Source of the DNA: Methanosarcina acetivorans C2A
Lineage (GTDB): Archaea > Halobacteriota > Methanosarcinia > Methanosarcinales > Methanosarcinaceae
DNA length: 64,000 bases
Reading direction: 5' to 3'
Assembly (NCBI RefSeq): GCF_000007345.1
Contig: NC_003552.1
Span: 2,356,001 to 2,420,000, forward strand
Part shown: positions 26,553 to 36,700 of the stretch, one piece after another
Position numbering within the stretch: the first letter of the stretch is position 1
How the letters are laid out: every line of letters starts with the position of its first letter
Made by a program: the position numbers and the translations under genes
Notes under the pieces: generated by a model
What the model saw: only the letters and a program-made list of their open reading frames with translations
Database searches by the model: none
Told to the model about the DNA's origin: nothing

Positions 26553-27361
26553 TCTTAACCTAATTATCCGGAAAGTTGACATTTCATTTAATATTTTTTA
26601 GGAAATATACAAACAGATTTCTAGAAATATTTAGTAATGTTTATATATTTCACAAATAAATAACTTGTTAATGTCTGAAAGTGATGCCGATAACGATTAT
26701 CATTTTTTAAAAGTAGGGGCTTTATTACACGACGTAGGCCATGTTGTCCCAGGTCTCGATGGTGAGGAGAAAGGGCATTCTGAGAGGGGATTTGAGTTTC
26801 TCAGCTCATTTGCAAGTACTGAATTATTTTCACTGTTTGCCAAATATCACCATGCTCTATCAATTGATGAAATTAAGGAGGATGGGCTGAGTCAGAAAGA
26901 AAAAAACTTGTTGTTTATGGTTAGTGAAGCTTCGCGTTTATCTCTTGGGGATGAGGCCAATGCCGAAGAAAATGATAGTAGAAAACATCTATTGAAGTCT
27001 GTTTTTTCAGGGATTTCAAAAATAAGGGATAATGTTGAGGATTTTAAACCGAAATTCTATGAGCCAAAAAAGCTAAACCCCGGCGTTTTTATGTATCCTT
27101 GTTTAGGAGCAGATAACCCAGATCTTGCAAAAGAGGGTTGCAGCAGGATATATGAATCTTTTAACGATTTTTTTGGAAAACTCTCTGGCCCTGGAATTAA
27201 CCAGATCAATGAGGATCTTCTGCTAATGTTCCTTGAGGAAAATACAGCATTTATTCCCGCAGGAAGGGGGGCTAATGAAGATATTTCTCTTTTTGACCAT
27301 CTCAAGACCGCCTGTGCGATCGCTTCCTGTATTTATAAGTTTCATGAAAGGGAACTGGATG

Positions 27362-28386
27362 TTTTGTCCTGAAATAATTTCGCTTTGAAACTTTTTTCCT
27401 CTTGTCCATGTTTTCACCACCCAAACAATCTCACTCCTATTCTGAACTTTGCCTCAACTGGTAATCTATTCCAGAATGCTTCCTGTGGCGATTCTAACTG
27501 TTCAAGTTTCAAAGCTCCATGAGGCCTCTTGTTATACCACTGTACGAATTCTTCAAATGATTCAAACTCTCCTCTAAACCTTTGATATGTATCGAACCAT
27601 TTCTCTATTTTTCCGTTTGTCTGAGGATGTCTTACCCTTGCAAGTATTGGTTTGATTCCAAGTTCTTCAATGCATCTTTTAAAGTCACTATCCCATGAAC
27701 CATCCTTATTAATCCTGTGAGCTCCGAATTCACTTCCATGATCCATAATGAGCTCTCTTAAAGGGTATATGTCCCAGTACTCTTTAACAAGTTCATCAAT
27801 CACTTTAATGGTGTTCTCCGTGTTGCAATGAACGTACTCTCCACCTGCAATTATCATTCTTGATGAATCATCAAGAATGGCACAGACTTGCAGTCCTAAC
27901 AGGGGATTCTCATGCCAATCGATGTGTGCAGCAGACATGCTGTGTTCGCGTTCGTATCTACACCATTTTCTTCTCTGTTTCTTTTTTCGGTTTTCCTTGG
28001 CAAGGTCCATGCTAAGTAGATAGTTATGGATTCTGTTATGAGATATCTTACGATTATATTTGCCTTCGATGAGAATCTCAAGGTAACAGGCTCCAAACTT
28101 ATAATCAGAGTAAGTTTGGTCAATCAATTCCTTATCAGAGGAGGATAAGGGGTTCTTTGGTCTTCCAAGATTAATGCCAACTTGAGGAAGCTGACCAGTT
28201 TCAACGTATTCTTTGTAGATCTGCTGAACTCGACGGGCTGAGATCCCCTGGATCTCAGCTATCGTCGAGGTAGATTCACCCTTCGATTTTTGAGCAATGA
28301 TCCAACGTATCTTTTTTCCATTAAGTTTCACAAAAGATAAGGGATTACAACCGACATATTTAGCGCGAAATAATTTCGGGATAAAA
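27362..28386 (-). mobile_element. IS481-like insertion element in cas10
   Basis: The element is 1025 bp long with about 22-base terminal inverted repeats, ttttgtcctgaaataatttc at the left and its near-complement ending gggataaaa at the right. It is flanked by a perfect 19-base direct repeat (27343-27361 and 28387-28405), longer than the 4-15 bases usual for IS481. It carries a single transposase gene opposite to cas10. Confidence 0.92.
27414..28331 (-). CDS. IS481-family DDE transposase
   Basis: The 305-residue transposase has an N-terminal helix-turn-helix (SKGESTSTIAEIQGISARRV) and an integrase core with the DDE residues in AHIDWHE, LIMDHGSEFG and NGKIEKWFDT. The C-terminal QWYNKRPHGALK is typical of the IS3/IS481 group. 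I start it at the GTG at 28329-28331, because the longer open frame runs out of the element into cas10 DNA. All key residues are present, so the element may still be active. Confidence 0.85.
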   Translation of the reverse strand: MKLNGKKIRWIIAQKSKGESTSTIAEIQGISARRVQQIYKEYVETGQLPQVGINLGRPKNPLSSSDKELIDQTYSDYKFGACYLEILIEGKYNRKISHNRIHNYLLSMDLAKENRKKKQRRKWCRYEREHSMSAAHIDWHENPLLGLQVCAILDDSSRMIIAGGEYVHCNTENTIKVIDELVKEYWDIYPLRELIMDHGSEFGAHRINKDGSWDSDFKRCIEELGIKPILARVRHPQTNGKIEKWFDTYQRFRGEFESFEEFVQWYNKRPHGALKLEQLESPQEAFWNRLPVEAKFRIGVRLFGW

Positions 28387-30212
28387 CATGAAAGGGAACT
28401 GGATGAAAACATAGAAGAGAAAATTAAGGATCGAGATTCTAAAAAATACCTGCTCATCGGTGGGGATGTTTCGGGAATCCAGGATTTCATATACCACATT
28501 TCCTCAAAAGGGGCACTGAAGCTTCTTAGGGGGCGGTCCTTCTACCTGGAGATGTTCTGCGAGGACATCGTGCATGAGATCGTTGAAAGGCTCGGGCTTC
28601 CGAAGGCAAACATAGTTTATTCCGGAGGTGGGAACTTTTTCATCCTCGCACCCTGCACCAAAGAAACTGACGATATAATGAAAGAACTAAAAGCAGACCT
28701 TGAATGTTGGTTGATCAAGAAACGGTTAAGCAGCAGCCTTTACCTTGCCCTTTCTTGGCTTTCGTTTTCAGGGGACAAGTTTGTTAATTTTAGCCATATA
28801 TGGATGGATGTCAACCAAGAAAACTCGCTGAAAAAGGCCCAAAAATATAAGTCAGTACTCGAAAAGAACCCTTCAAAAATTCTGGAACTTGGAGATTACG
28901 GTGATCCTTGTGACGCGTGCAGGAAAATAGTACCATCAGAAGATCTGGAGCCAGTTGATGATGAAGAGGGAGTTATGTTCTGTCCCCTTTGCCACGAACA
29001 GATGGAAGTTGGTAGGGAGCTGGCCAGATTCGGGAACTCATTCTATATCATAAAAGAAGACCAAGGTTACGGGTTTTCGGTACCTTTCAGCAAACTGAAA
29101 CTTGTGGAAAAAGGAAAATTGGGAATGGATAGAAGTCCTTCCGCAATATATGCCATAAATAGCTTTGATACAGACGAAGTAATAGGTCTCATAAAAAGCA
29201 AAAAATTGATTTTCGATATTCGCATATCCTCCATTCCAATTGCCATTTACTGCGCTAAGCCTGATTATAGGAAAAGTGAAAGGGAAATCTTCAGCTTAGA
29301 GGAACTTGCAGAGAAATCAAACGGATCCAAGAAACTCGGTGCTGTCCGAATGGACGTTGACAATCTCGGGAAAATTTTCACATATGGGCTCCCCGAAGAT
29401 CAGCGAAACGTCACAAGAATATCCAGTCTTTCGAGAATGATGAATTATTTTTTCAAAGGTTATCTGAACCTGCTTGGAGAGTTTAAAGAAGAAAAAGTGC
29501 TGAACGTCTGTAACTGGCAAAGTAATTCTCCAAAGCTAGTGAAGGAGAGAAGACATTCTCGAAATTTTAGTATTGTCTATGCAGGTGGAGATGACCTTTT
29601 TATCCTCGGTGCATGGGATGACGTTTTTGAACTATGCTTTGATATCGAAGAATTGTTCCGCAAATATGTGGCTGAGAATCCACATGTTACGATATCAGCT
29701 GGATTTTCGATATTCGGCAGTAAACATCCGCTGTACCAGATTGCCAGAGTTTGCGGAAATAAAGAAGAATGTTCCAAAGAGGATGGAAAGGACAGGATCT
29801 ATCTTCTTGACAGGGGTGCTGGGAAAGAGCAAATTTCCAGAAAGTTTGAAGGGATAAAAGATGCAGGGTTGGAAGACTCCATAAGCTGGAGAGATGCAAG
29901 AAAACTGTTTGCTGATTTCAAGCCCATTTTCTGGTACATCATGAATGATAAAGGAAATGCCTCAAAATCCATGGTAAGGAAATTACTTGCAGCGAGAGAA
30001 GAATACTGCAAATATCCTGAAAAAGCCAACTGGGTGATCCAGTTGCACTATTTTGTATCTCAAAATAAAGACATGAAGAATCTCCTTGATAATAATCGAC
30101 ATGAAGAACTAAGGAAATATTTCTATTCTGTTTATTCTGACAAAGTGAGCCCTATTTATGATATTGATTTAGCTCTGAATATTTTAGATCTACTGGGAAG
30201 AAAGGTGAACTC

Positions 30213-30713
30213 ATGATAAAAGAACAGGATCTTTCAAACTTATTGCATGAGGGCAAACTGATTGAGTTATGTAATGAGATAAATAATTTCGACCAATGGA
30301 AATTAAATAAGTGGTACGAAATGGAAGAGAAGGAGTATATATTACCGTTAAAATCAGGCTCGGATATCGACAAATCCAAAATCTTGAATGCTTCCTGTAT
30401 AATGGGCATTAAACTCGTTAAAGATAAAGTTACTTCCACTCAGTTACGCAGATTGCTAAATGGTTTCCAGATAGTAAAAGAGAAAACAAAAAAATCAGGT
30501 CTCAAAACTACACATATTTCAAAGTTAAAACTGAACCTTGCATACGTAACAGCTCGCAATTATAATATTAAAAGGTTGACTGACCTCCTTGATTCTCTTC
30601 TCGATAGGGAAAGATTTCCAGAAAATACGGATTTGACAGAACATTTTGATTCTGTGGTAACACTGCTTGAAGGTGTAATAGTATATCATAAACTTGCAGG
30701 GGGTCGCGATTAA
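30213..30713 (+). CDS. csm2: type III-A small subunit Csm2
   Basis: The 166-residue helical protein matches Csm2: VTSTQLRRLLNGFQIVKEK near residues 72-90, KLKLNLAYVTARN near 103-115 and a final segment FDSVVTLLEGVIVYHKLAGG near 145-164. Csm2 packs along the crRNA-target duplex beside the Csm3 filament. Its start overlaps the cas10 stop (ATGA) and its stop touches the csm3 ATG, as in a compact operon. The N-terminal 60 residues are longer than in many bacterial Csm2 proteins. Confidence 0.85.
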   Translation: MIKEQDLSNLLHEGKLIELCNEINNFDQWKLNKWYEMEEKEYILPLKSGSDIDKSKILNASCIMGIKLVKDKVTSTQLRRLLNGFQIVKEKTKKSGLKTTHISKLKLNLAYVTARNYNIKRLTDLLDSLLDRERFPENTDLTEHFDSVVTLLEGVIVYHKLAGGRD

Positions 30714-31490
30714 ATGAGTGAAGAGACTATGAAACTCAAATTTATTGGGAAAATACTGATCACAGGTGAGATGAAAGTAGTTACAGGTATGCATATCGGA
30801 GCCTCTAAAGAGACTGTAAAGATCGGAGGCATCGACAGTCCCGTAATTAGGGATCCCATGACAGATTTTCCCTACATCCCTGGTAGTTCATTGAAAGGAA
30901 AACTTAGAAGCCTATCAGAAAAATCTCTGGAAAAAGAGCTATTTGCAATAAGTCATAATCCCGATATCAATATACATGTATGCACTGATGAACACTGTGA
31001 AATCTGTAGGCTCTTCGGGAGCAGCAAAAAAGACAAGAATGAAGAGCAAAAGCATATCCCCAGTCGTTTAATTGTTCGGGACATGCACCTGTCAAATGAT
31101 AAAGAATTGTTTGATATTGATACCGGCCTCCCTTACACCGAATGGAAGTTTGAAAACAGCATCGATCGGATCAGTTCGGCGGCAAATCCCAGACAGATCG
31201 AAAGGATTCCAGCCGGAGCGAAATTCAAATTTGAACTCGTTTACGACGCTGAGGAAGAGACTGAACTTGAGGAAGACATCACAAGAATACAGATGGCTTT
31301 GAAGTTACTCGAACAGGATGCTCTTGGAGGGCACGGCTCAAGAGGTTATGGAAAGGTAAAGTTTGAAAGGGTTACTTATACTGGATATCCAAGAGAATAT
31401 TACGTTTCTGGAGATGAAAGTTACATTCTGAAAGATAGAGACTCAGTGGAAGATATCGTAACGGCCTTCAAAGGGGGAAAAAATGATTAA
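30714..31490 (+). CDS. csm3: type III-A backbone RNase Csm3
   Basis: The 258-residue RAMP-fold protein has the Csm3 signature IGGIDSPVIRDP near residues 37-48, in which Asp41 corresponds to the target-RNA-cutting residue, followed by YIPGSSLKGKLRSLSE near 54-69. A Cys/His cluster (HVCTDEHCEICRLFG) near residues 90-104 and a C-terminal Gly-rich loop GGHGSRGYGKVKF near 205-217 complete the family pattern. It forms the helical backbone on the crRNA and cleaves target RNA at 6-base steps. It overlaps csm4 by 8 bases. Confidence 0.93.
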   Translation: MSEETMKLKFIGKILITGEMKVVTGMHIGASKETVKIGGIDSPVIRDPMTDFPYIPGSSLKGKLRSLSEKSLEKELFAISHNPDINIHVCTDEHCEICRLFGSSKKDKNEEQKHIPSRLIVRDMHLSNDKELFDIDTGLPYTEWKFENSIDRISSAANPRQIERIPAGAKFKFELVYDAEEETELEEDITRIQMALKLLEQDALGGHGSRGYGKVKFERVTYTGYPREYYVSGDESYILKDRDSVEDIVTAFKGGKND

Positions 31491-32556
31491 AACTGTCAAG
31501 ATTGTCAAGCTTGATTTCACTTCTCCTTTGCATATTGGAGAAGTTGGAATAGGACTTGAAGAAAACAGTCTTGTATTGCATTCGGATACCATATTCAACG
31601 CGATCTGTAATTCCCTTGCAAAGCTCTATGGAAGAGAATGGGTGACAAAGTTTCTCCAAAATTTCTCCGAAAATGTGCCTTTCAGGATATCTTCAGGTTT
31701 TCCTTTTATCAAAGAAACTCTCTATTTCCCGAAACCCATGAATCAGGCCAATATTGAGGAAAACCTTCTTCAAGATTACTCCAAAAAACTGAAAAAAACA
31801 ACATATCTGACGCAGAAATTTTTTGAAAAATGGATTGCTGAAGAGCGCTTGTTTAAAAAAGATCTCAATGCGATCACAGAGAGTAAGACTACAAAATCAG
31901 AAGATTCGGAAGAATTGTCTAAAACAGATATCAATGAAATTAAGGATAATAAGAACACAGCCGTACGTGGGGATATATTTTCTGAATTCAAGAAAGATCT
32001 CCTTCTCCCCAAAGTTTCTGTTAGTAGGGAAAATGCTGAATCCAGCATCTACTTTCTTGGCTCAATTCGTTTCAATGAAGATTCGGGGATTTGGTTTATA
32101 CTTGACTGTGATGACGAAGATTGTGAAAAAAAGGTTATTTCAGCATTACGCTTGTTACAACATGATGGAATCGGAGGTAAACGCACCTGGGGATATGGAA
32201 ACTTTTCCATGGAAGTAAAAAACATTGAACTGAAGGTGCCAGATTCAAAAACTTACCTCCTATTATCTCTTTTCTATCCAAAAGACGATGAAAACGAGAA
32301 TGAAAGCGGTCTATTTTCATCTGAAAGAGCAAGATGGGGTTTTTCTTTAAGGGGGGGCTATGCCTATCCATACGGTTCCAAAAGTTCCTTTCATAAACCT
32401 CAGAGACTCTTCATAAAAGAAGGATCTATATTCGAAAAAGCGCCCAAGGGCAAACTGATCAAGGATGCTACGAACTTGGACGGACTCGAAAAACTGTACC
32501 ACTATGGGTTAGCCTACTCGATCCCGATTAGCATCAGTGGCGGTGAAAACACATGA
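31483..32556 (+). CDS. csm4: type III-A subunit Csm4
   Basis: The 357-residue RAMP protein opens with VKLDFTSPLHIGEVGIGLE and LVLHSDTIFNAICNSLAKLY, which is the Csm4 pattern, and has a Gly-rich loop GIGGKRTWGYGNFSMEV near residues 226-242. Csm4 caps the complex at the 5' tag of the crRNA and contacts Cas10. A charged insertion at about residues 115-160 (ESKTTKSEDSEELSKTDINE) is probably a flexible loop. The stop overlaps the csm5 ATG by four bases. Confidence 0.9.
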   Translation: MIKTVKIVKLDFTSPLHIGEVGIGLEENSLVLHSDTIFNAICNSLAKLYGREWVTKFLQNFSENVPFRISSGFPFIKETLYFPKPMNQANIEENLLQDYSKKLKKTTYLTQKFFEKWIAEERLFKKDLNAITESKTTKSEDSEELSKTDINEIKDNKNTAVRGDIFSEFKKDLLLPKVSVSRENAESSIYFLGSIRFNEDSGIWFILDCDDEDCEKKVISALRLLQHDGIGGKRTWGYGNFSMEVKNIELKVPDSKTYLLLSLFYPKDDENENESGLFSSERARWGFSLRGGYAYPYGSKSSFHKPQRLFIKEGSIFEKAPKGKLIKDATNLDGLEKLYHYGLAYSIPISISGGENT

Positions 32557-33725
32557 AATGCAAGATAGAACTCTTGTCCCCCCTGCACATCGGTAATGGA
32601 AACGAGTTGAAAATGGTTGATTTTTATCTGAACGAAAAGAAAGATGAAATCAGGTTCATTGATTTCGAAAAATTCATTGACTATTGCATAGAGAAAAGAA
32701 TTAACCTTAACCAAGAGATGAAAAATCCCAGATATTACACTGGTAGCGATTTCTCTATCAGCAAGTTTATGGATGCAAAACAGATCGATCCCAATACTTT
32801 TACCTCCTATGCTGTTTCTGCAATTATTGGTAAGCGAAACCGTGAATCAGAGTTTGCGATCAAGGAATTCGTAAAATGCGGGGGGCCTTATTTACCCGGA
32901 TCTTCAATCAAAGGATCTATCAGGACGGCTCTCATGTGGAACTGTCTGAATGAAAGACCTGATGGAATGGAAATTGTCCAGAATGGTCTACAAAAATGGC
33001 TGGATAAATCTAGAATTGCTGCTCGTGACTTAAAAATGCTTGATGAGAACATTTCAGAAGTAATCTTTGGTAAAGATCCTCGATCGGATATACTTCGCGT
33101 GTTGAAACCTTCAGATACGAATCTGGTTAGTAAGAGTCGTTTAGAGGTTTCTGAAATCAAAATTGTCGGCAACTCTCAAGAAATTCCTGTCTATGTTGAA
33201 AATTTGAAGACCGGCACAGAACTCTCTTTTGACGTTGCTTTTGACAATTATTTGATTACACAGGACCAGAATGAACCTAAATTTAAAAACCACCCATGTG
33301 TCAGATACATGAATGTTCAGGCGATTTGCAAGGCCTGCAATGAGTTTTCAAAAAAAGTAATCGAAAAGCATCTGGAATATCTGTGGGAGAATTACAATTG
33401 TGATGAGGCGGCCGAAGAATTCGACAGTTTATGGAATAAAGTTCTAAGCTGTAATGGAAATGAAGCTATCCTACATATTGGCTGGGGGGGCGGCTGGTAC
33501 AGCACAACAATTGGTTTAATCATAGAAACTCTTCCGGGATTTTCCACTTGTTTAGTAGGAAATCCGAAAAACTGGAAACTTGAAAATACTACCATTAGAA
33601 ATAGTTTTGGTCTCGGAAAGAAACCTGGTACAAATAAGTTTTCAATAAATTTCCCAAAAACAAAGCGTGTAACTCTTGAAGGCAAACCTCTCGGCTGGGT
33701 TAAGTTAGAATTCGAAAGCAGTTGA
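32553..33725 (+). CDS. csm5: type III-A subunit Csm5
   Basis: The 390-residue RAMP protein starts with ELLSPLHIGNGNELK and has the family segment YLPGSSIKGSIRTALMW near residues 112-128 plus a C-terminal Gly-rich stretch HIGWGGGWYSTTIGL near 308-322. Csm5 caps the 3' end of the complex and takes part in crRNA end trimming. It is the last core csm gene; 25 bases separate it from the CARF/nitrilase genes. Confidence 0.9.
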   Translation: MKCKIELLSPLHIGNGNELKMVDFYLNEKKDEIRFIDFEKFIDYCIEKRINLNQEMKNPRYYTGSDFSISKFMDAKQIDPNTFTSYAVSAIIGKRNRESEFAIKEFVKCGGPYLPGSSIKGSIRTALMWNCLNERPDGMEIVQNGLQKWLDKSRIAARDLKMLDENISEVIFGKDPRSDILRVLKPSDTNLVSKSRLEVSEIKIVGNSQEIPVYVENLKTGTELSFDVAFDNYLITQDQNEPKFKNHPCVRYMNVQAICKACNEFSKKVIEKHLEYLWENYNCDEAAEEFDSLWNKVLSCNGNEAILHIGWGGGWYSTTIGLIIETLPGFSTCLVGNPKNWKLENTTIRNSFGLGKKPGTNKFSINFPKTKRVTLEGKPLGWVKLEFESS

Positions 33726-33750
33726 TGTTGAGTGATTCGAGGGTTGAATC

Positions 33751-36700
33751 ATGCAAACGGCAATCCTGATTACAAACATTGGAGTTAGAGATCTTGGGCA
33801 AAAGGATACTCAATTATTTAATACCTCCGGTGAACACGTATTCGAGGAAATAAGAAAAATATGTGAGAATCTGGATCCTTTTATTGAAAAAATTAAGGAA
33901 TCATTCAATCTGGAAAAAATTCTACTCTTTGTCACAAAGCAAATCACACCTTATCCAAAGGATTCTATTTGTACTGCATCTATTGTAAAAAAAATCCTGA
34001 GTAGCAGATATGGCATTGATGAACAATGCATAAGCATAAATGAAGTATCTCAGAATCCTTCCGATTATATTGAAATGTTAATTACTTATCACAGTGAAAT
34101 TAAGAAAATTCCTTCCGACATAAATCAAGTTTTTGTATCTACCACTGGTGGCACTCCTCACTCACTTTTTGAATCAATTTTCAAGTTTAATGAGAAGGTA
34201 ATGCTTTTATACAAATCTCAAGATACAGAAGAAATCATAGAATACAAAATCCAGAATCAACTTAGTTCCGCTAAAATTGAGATTGATAACGAAAATTACA
34301 AGAAGGCACTTAATTTACTCGAAGATACCAAGAAGAGTGACAAGTGTGTAGATTTACAAAAGATTCATTATGATATAATGAATCTCAAATTGAAACTTTG
34401 TGAAAATCAATTTGAAGAAAACCCAGAAAATTCTTTTCTAAAAGCACAAATAAGTGTAACTCTTGAAGATTTTGGGATTTTCCTTATAAACGTGAAATTA
34501 ATAGAAAAAGCAAAGAAAATATATGAAAGAGAAATTCAAATTCTTCAAGATTTACTTAACAAGTATCCTGAAAACGAAGAGTATCTCTCTCTCATTGGTT
34601 CTGCCTACTATAATCTTGGATATGTGTTGTCTGAATTGGGCTTAATTGAAGAAGCAAAGCAAAGATATGAAGAATCACTTCAAATTCATGAAAATCTGCT
34701 TGAAATACATCCCGAAAACGAAGAGTATCAAGCACTTACTGGTTCTGCTTATTATAATCTTGGAAATTTGTTGTCCGAATTGGGTTCAATTGATGAAGCA
34801 ACGAATAGGTATGAACGTGCGCTTAAAGTCCACATTCAATTTATTGAAAGGTATCCTGAAATTAAACAATATCATTCGTCCGTATTAAAAAACGAATTTA
34901 AACTAATTGAATCGTATTTTTATTGTGCAGAGAATGAAATAAATAATCAGACGAAAATGATGTTTTTCGGGGAAGTCATTCATATGTGCGAACAATATCA
35001 GGATCTTTTTATTAAAAGTGATTCTGAAGATGAAAGAAAAAAAATGTTAGAATTCAAAATACGCTCTCAAATAAAATTTTCTTTTCTTGATATTGAAATG
35101 CAAAAAAAACACGAGTTAAGTGCTGAAAAGTGTGATGAAGCTATTAAAAAAATAAAAAAAATTAAAGACGAAATAAAAGATGTAGAGCTTGAAAAACTGT
35201 CGTCATCTGCAATATATTGTTTTCAGATAAAAAAGTTGATTTTTCAAGGTAAAAAATTTATTATTCATAAAAAAGACCTACAAAATAAACATTATCGTTC
35301 ATTTGTATTAAAAGATGTTTTAAATGTAATTCAGTTATATTTTGATTATACAGAGACCGAACCAGATACTTTTACAAAAATGAATCATTTCAAGAAAATA
35401 ATTCATACTTGCCAACAATATCAAAACCATTTCATTAAGAATGATTTTGAAGATGAAATAAAATTCGTGTTAAATGCCAAAATACGCTCTCAGATTAGCT
35501 TTTCGTCTCTTCATATTGAAATGCAAAAGAAACATGAGTTAAGAATTGAAAAATGCGATGAAGCTATAAAAGAGTTAGAACAATTTAGAGACGAAGTAAA
35601 ATACGAAGATCTTGAGAAATTATTGTCATTTGAAATAGATAGTTTTCAGAGAAAAAAATTGATATTTCAGGGGCAAAAACTGATAAGTGAAGCAATTAAC
35701 TCAGAGCCTCCAGATATTCACTTGATTGAAAGGGCAGTTAAGATATTTGAAAAGATAAAAGATACAAATCAGGATGCAGAGAAATATTATCTTATGTATA
35801 AAGGGTATATTAAGGTTGAAAATTTTATTTCTAATAAAAGATATCTTAGCTGTAACCATATTGATGAAAATAAGGAAGATTTTTTGAGATTTATTGATGA
35901 ACTCCAAAACAAAATAGACGATGAAATAATATCTGTTTACAAAAACGTTTCAATATTGATAAACTCTAGCAATAAGACCATGCGAGATCCGGTGGAAAAA
36001 TTAAACATGTCGATTGAATATGTTGTCGACAATGAAGTGAGACTTCTATGTAAACATATATATCAGGAATTATATAGATATCTCCATATAGAGAAGAAGG
36101 AAATTGTAAGAATAGGAACGGCTCAAATCAATTTTGAACTGTCGGAATCATTTCCGCCGGAAATAATAGATAAAGAGGCGACCCGAGATAAGGTCTTTAA
36201 GGTCCTTGATATAGCTACCAAAGAAAAAGTTGATATCGTATGTTTATCTGAGTTGTGCATTTGCGAGGATTGGCTTTCTGAAATCAAAAAACGCTATCCA
36301 GAATTGATAATCATCGCTGGTAGTTATTACGATCAAAAGGGACATAATGTCTGCATGGTTGTTATGGATTCATCAAACGAAGTTATGGATTCATCAAACA
36401 AAGGGCAGGTTGATCAGAACCTGCTACCTCCACAATTCAAAATAACGCCTTCGGAATTTGAAGATTCCAGTGTATGTGGCCTTGGTATGGTGCCGGGAAA
36501 GAATATCAACATCTACCATGAAACTCCTTTTGGAAAATTTGCAGTGCTAATTTGCAGGGATTTTGGCAATTTCTGCTCGGATTTTAAGAAAAGATCGGAT
36601 ATTGATATTCTATTTGTTCCTTCATTTAATTCTGCCAACGGAAGGTTCCATCAACTTGCTCACGACCATGTCGAAAACAGTCTTTCATATGTTATAATTT

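Larger units (their letters stand above)
26052..26670. other. region between cas6 and cas10
   Basis: This 619-base stretch holds the right copy of the stem-loop repeat, a two-repeat mini-array of a second CRISPR repeat type, and the cas10 promoter with a TATA-like tttatata at 26640-26647, about 24 bases before the ATG at 26671. No open gene was seen. Confidence 0.7.
26671..30216 (+). pseudogene. cas10: type III-A Cas10 (Csm1), split by an IS element
   Basis: Joining 26671-27342 with 28387-30216 gives one frame of 833 residues, a normal Csm1 length. It has an N-terminal HD nuclease domain (LLHDVGHV, His20-Asp21), a Zn ribbon with Cys399, Cys402, Cys423 and Cys426, and a palm domain with the cyclase motif GGDD at residues 624-627 (YAGGDDLFILG). 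Intact Cas10 organises the Csm complex, cuts DNA with HD and makes cyclic oligoadenylate with GGDD. An IS481-like element (27362-28386) sits after codon 230 or so, with a 19-base target duplication; the left piece now stops inside the element. Apart from the insertion no damage is visible, so the loss is recent. The downstream piece (from 28387) still contains Zn ribbon and palm and could be made only from an internal start. Confidence 0.9.
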
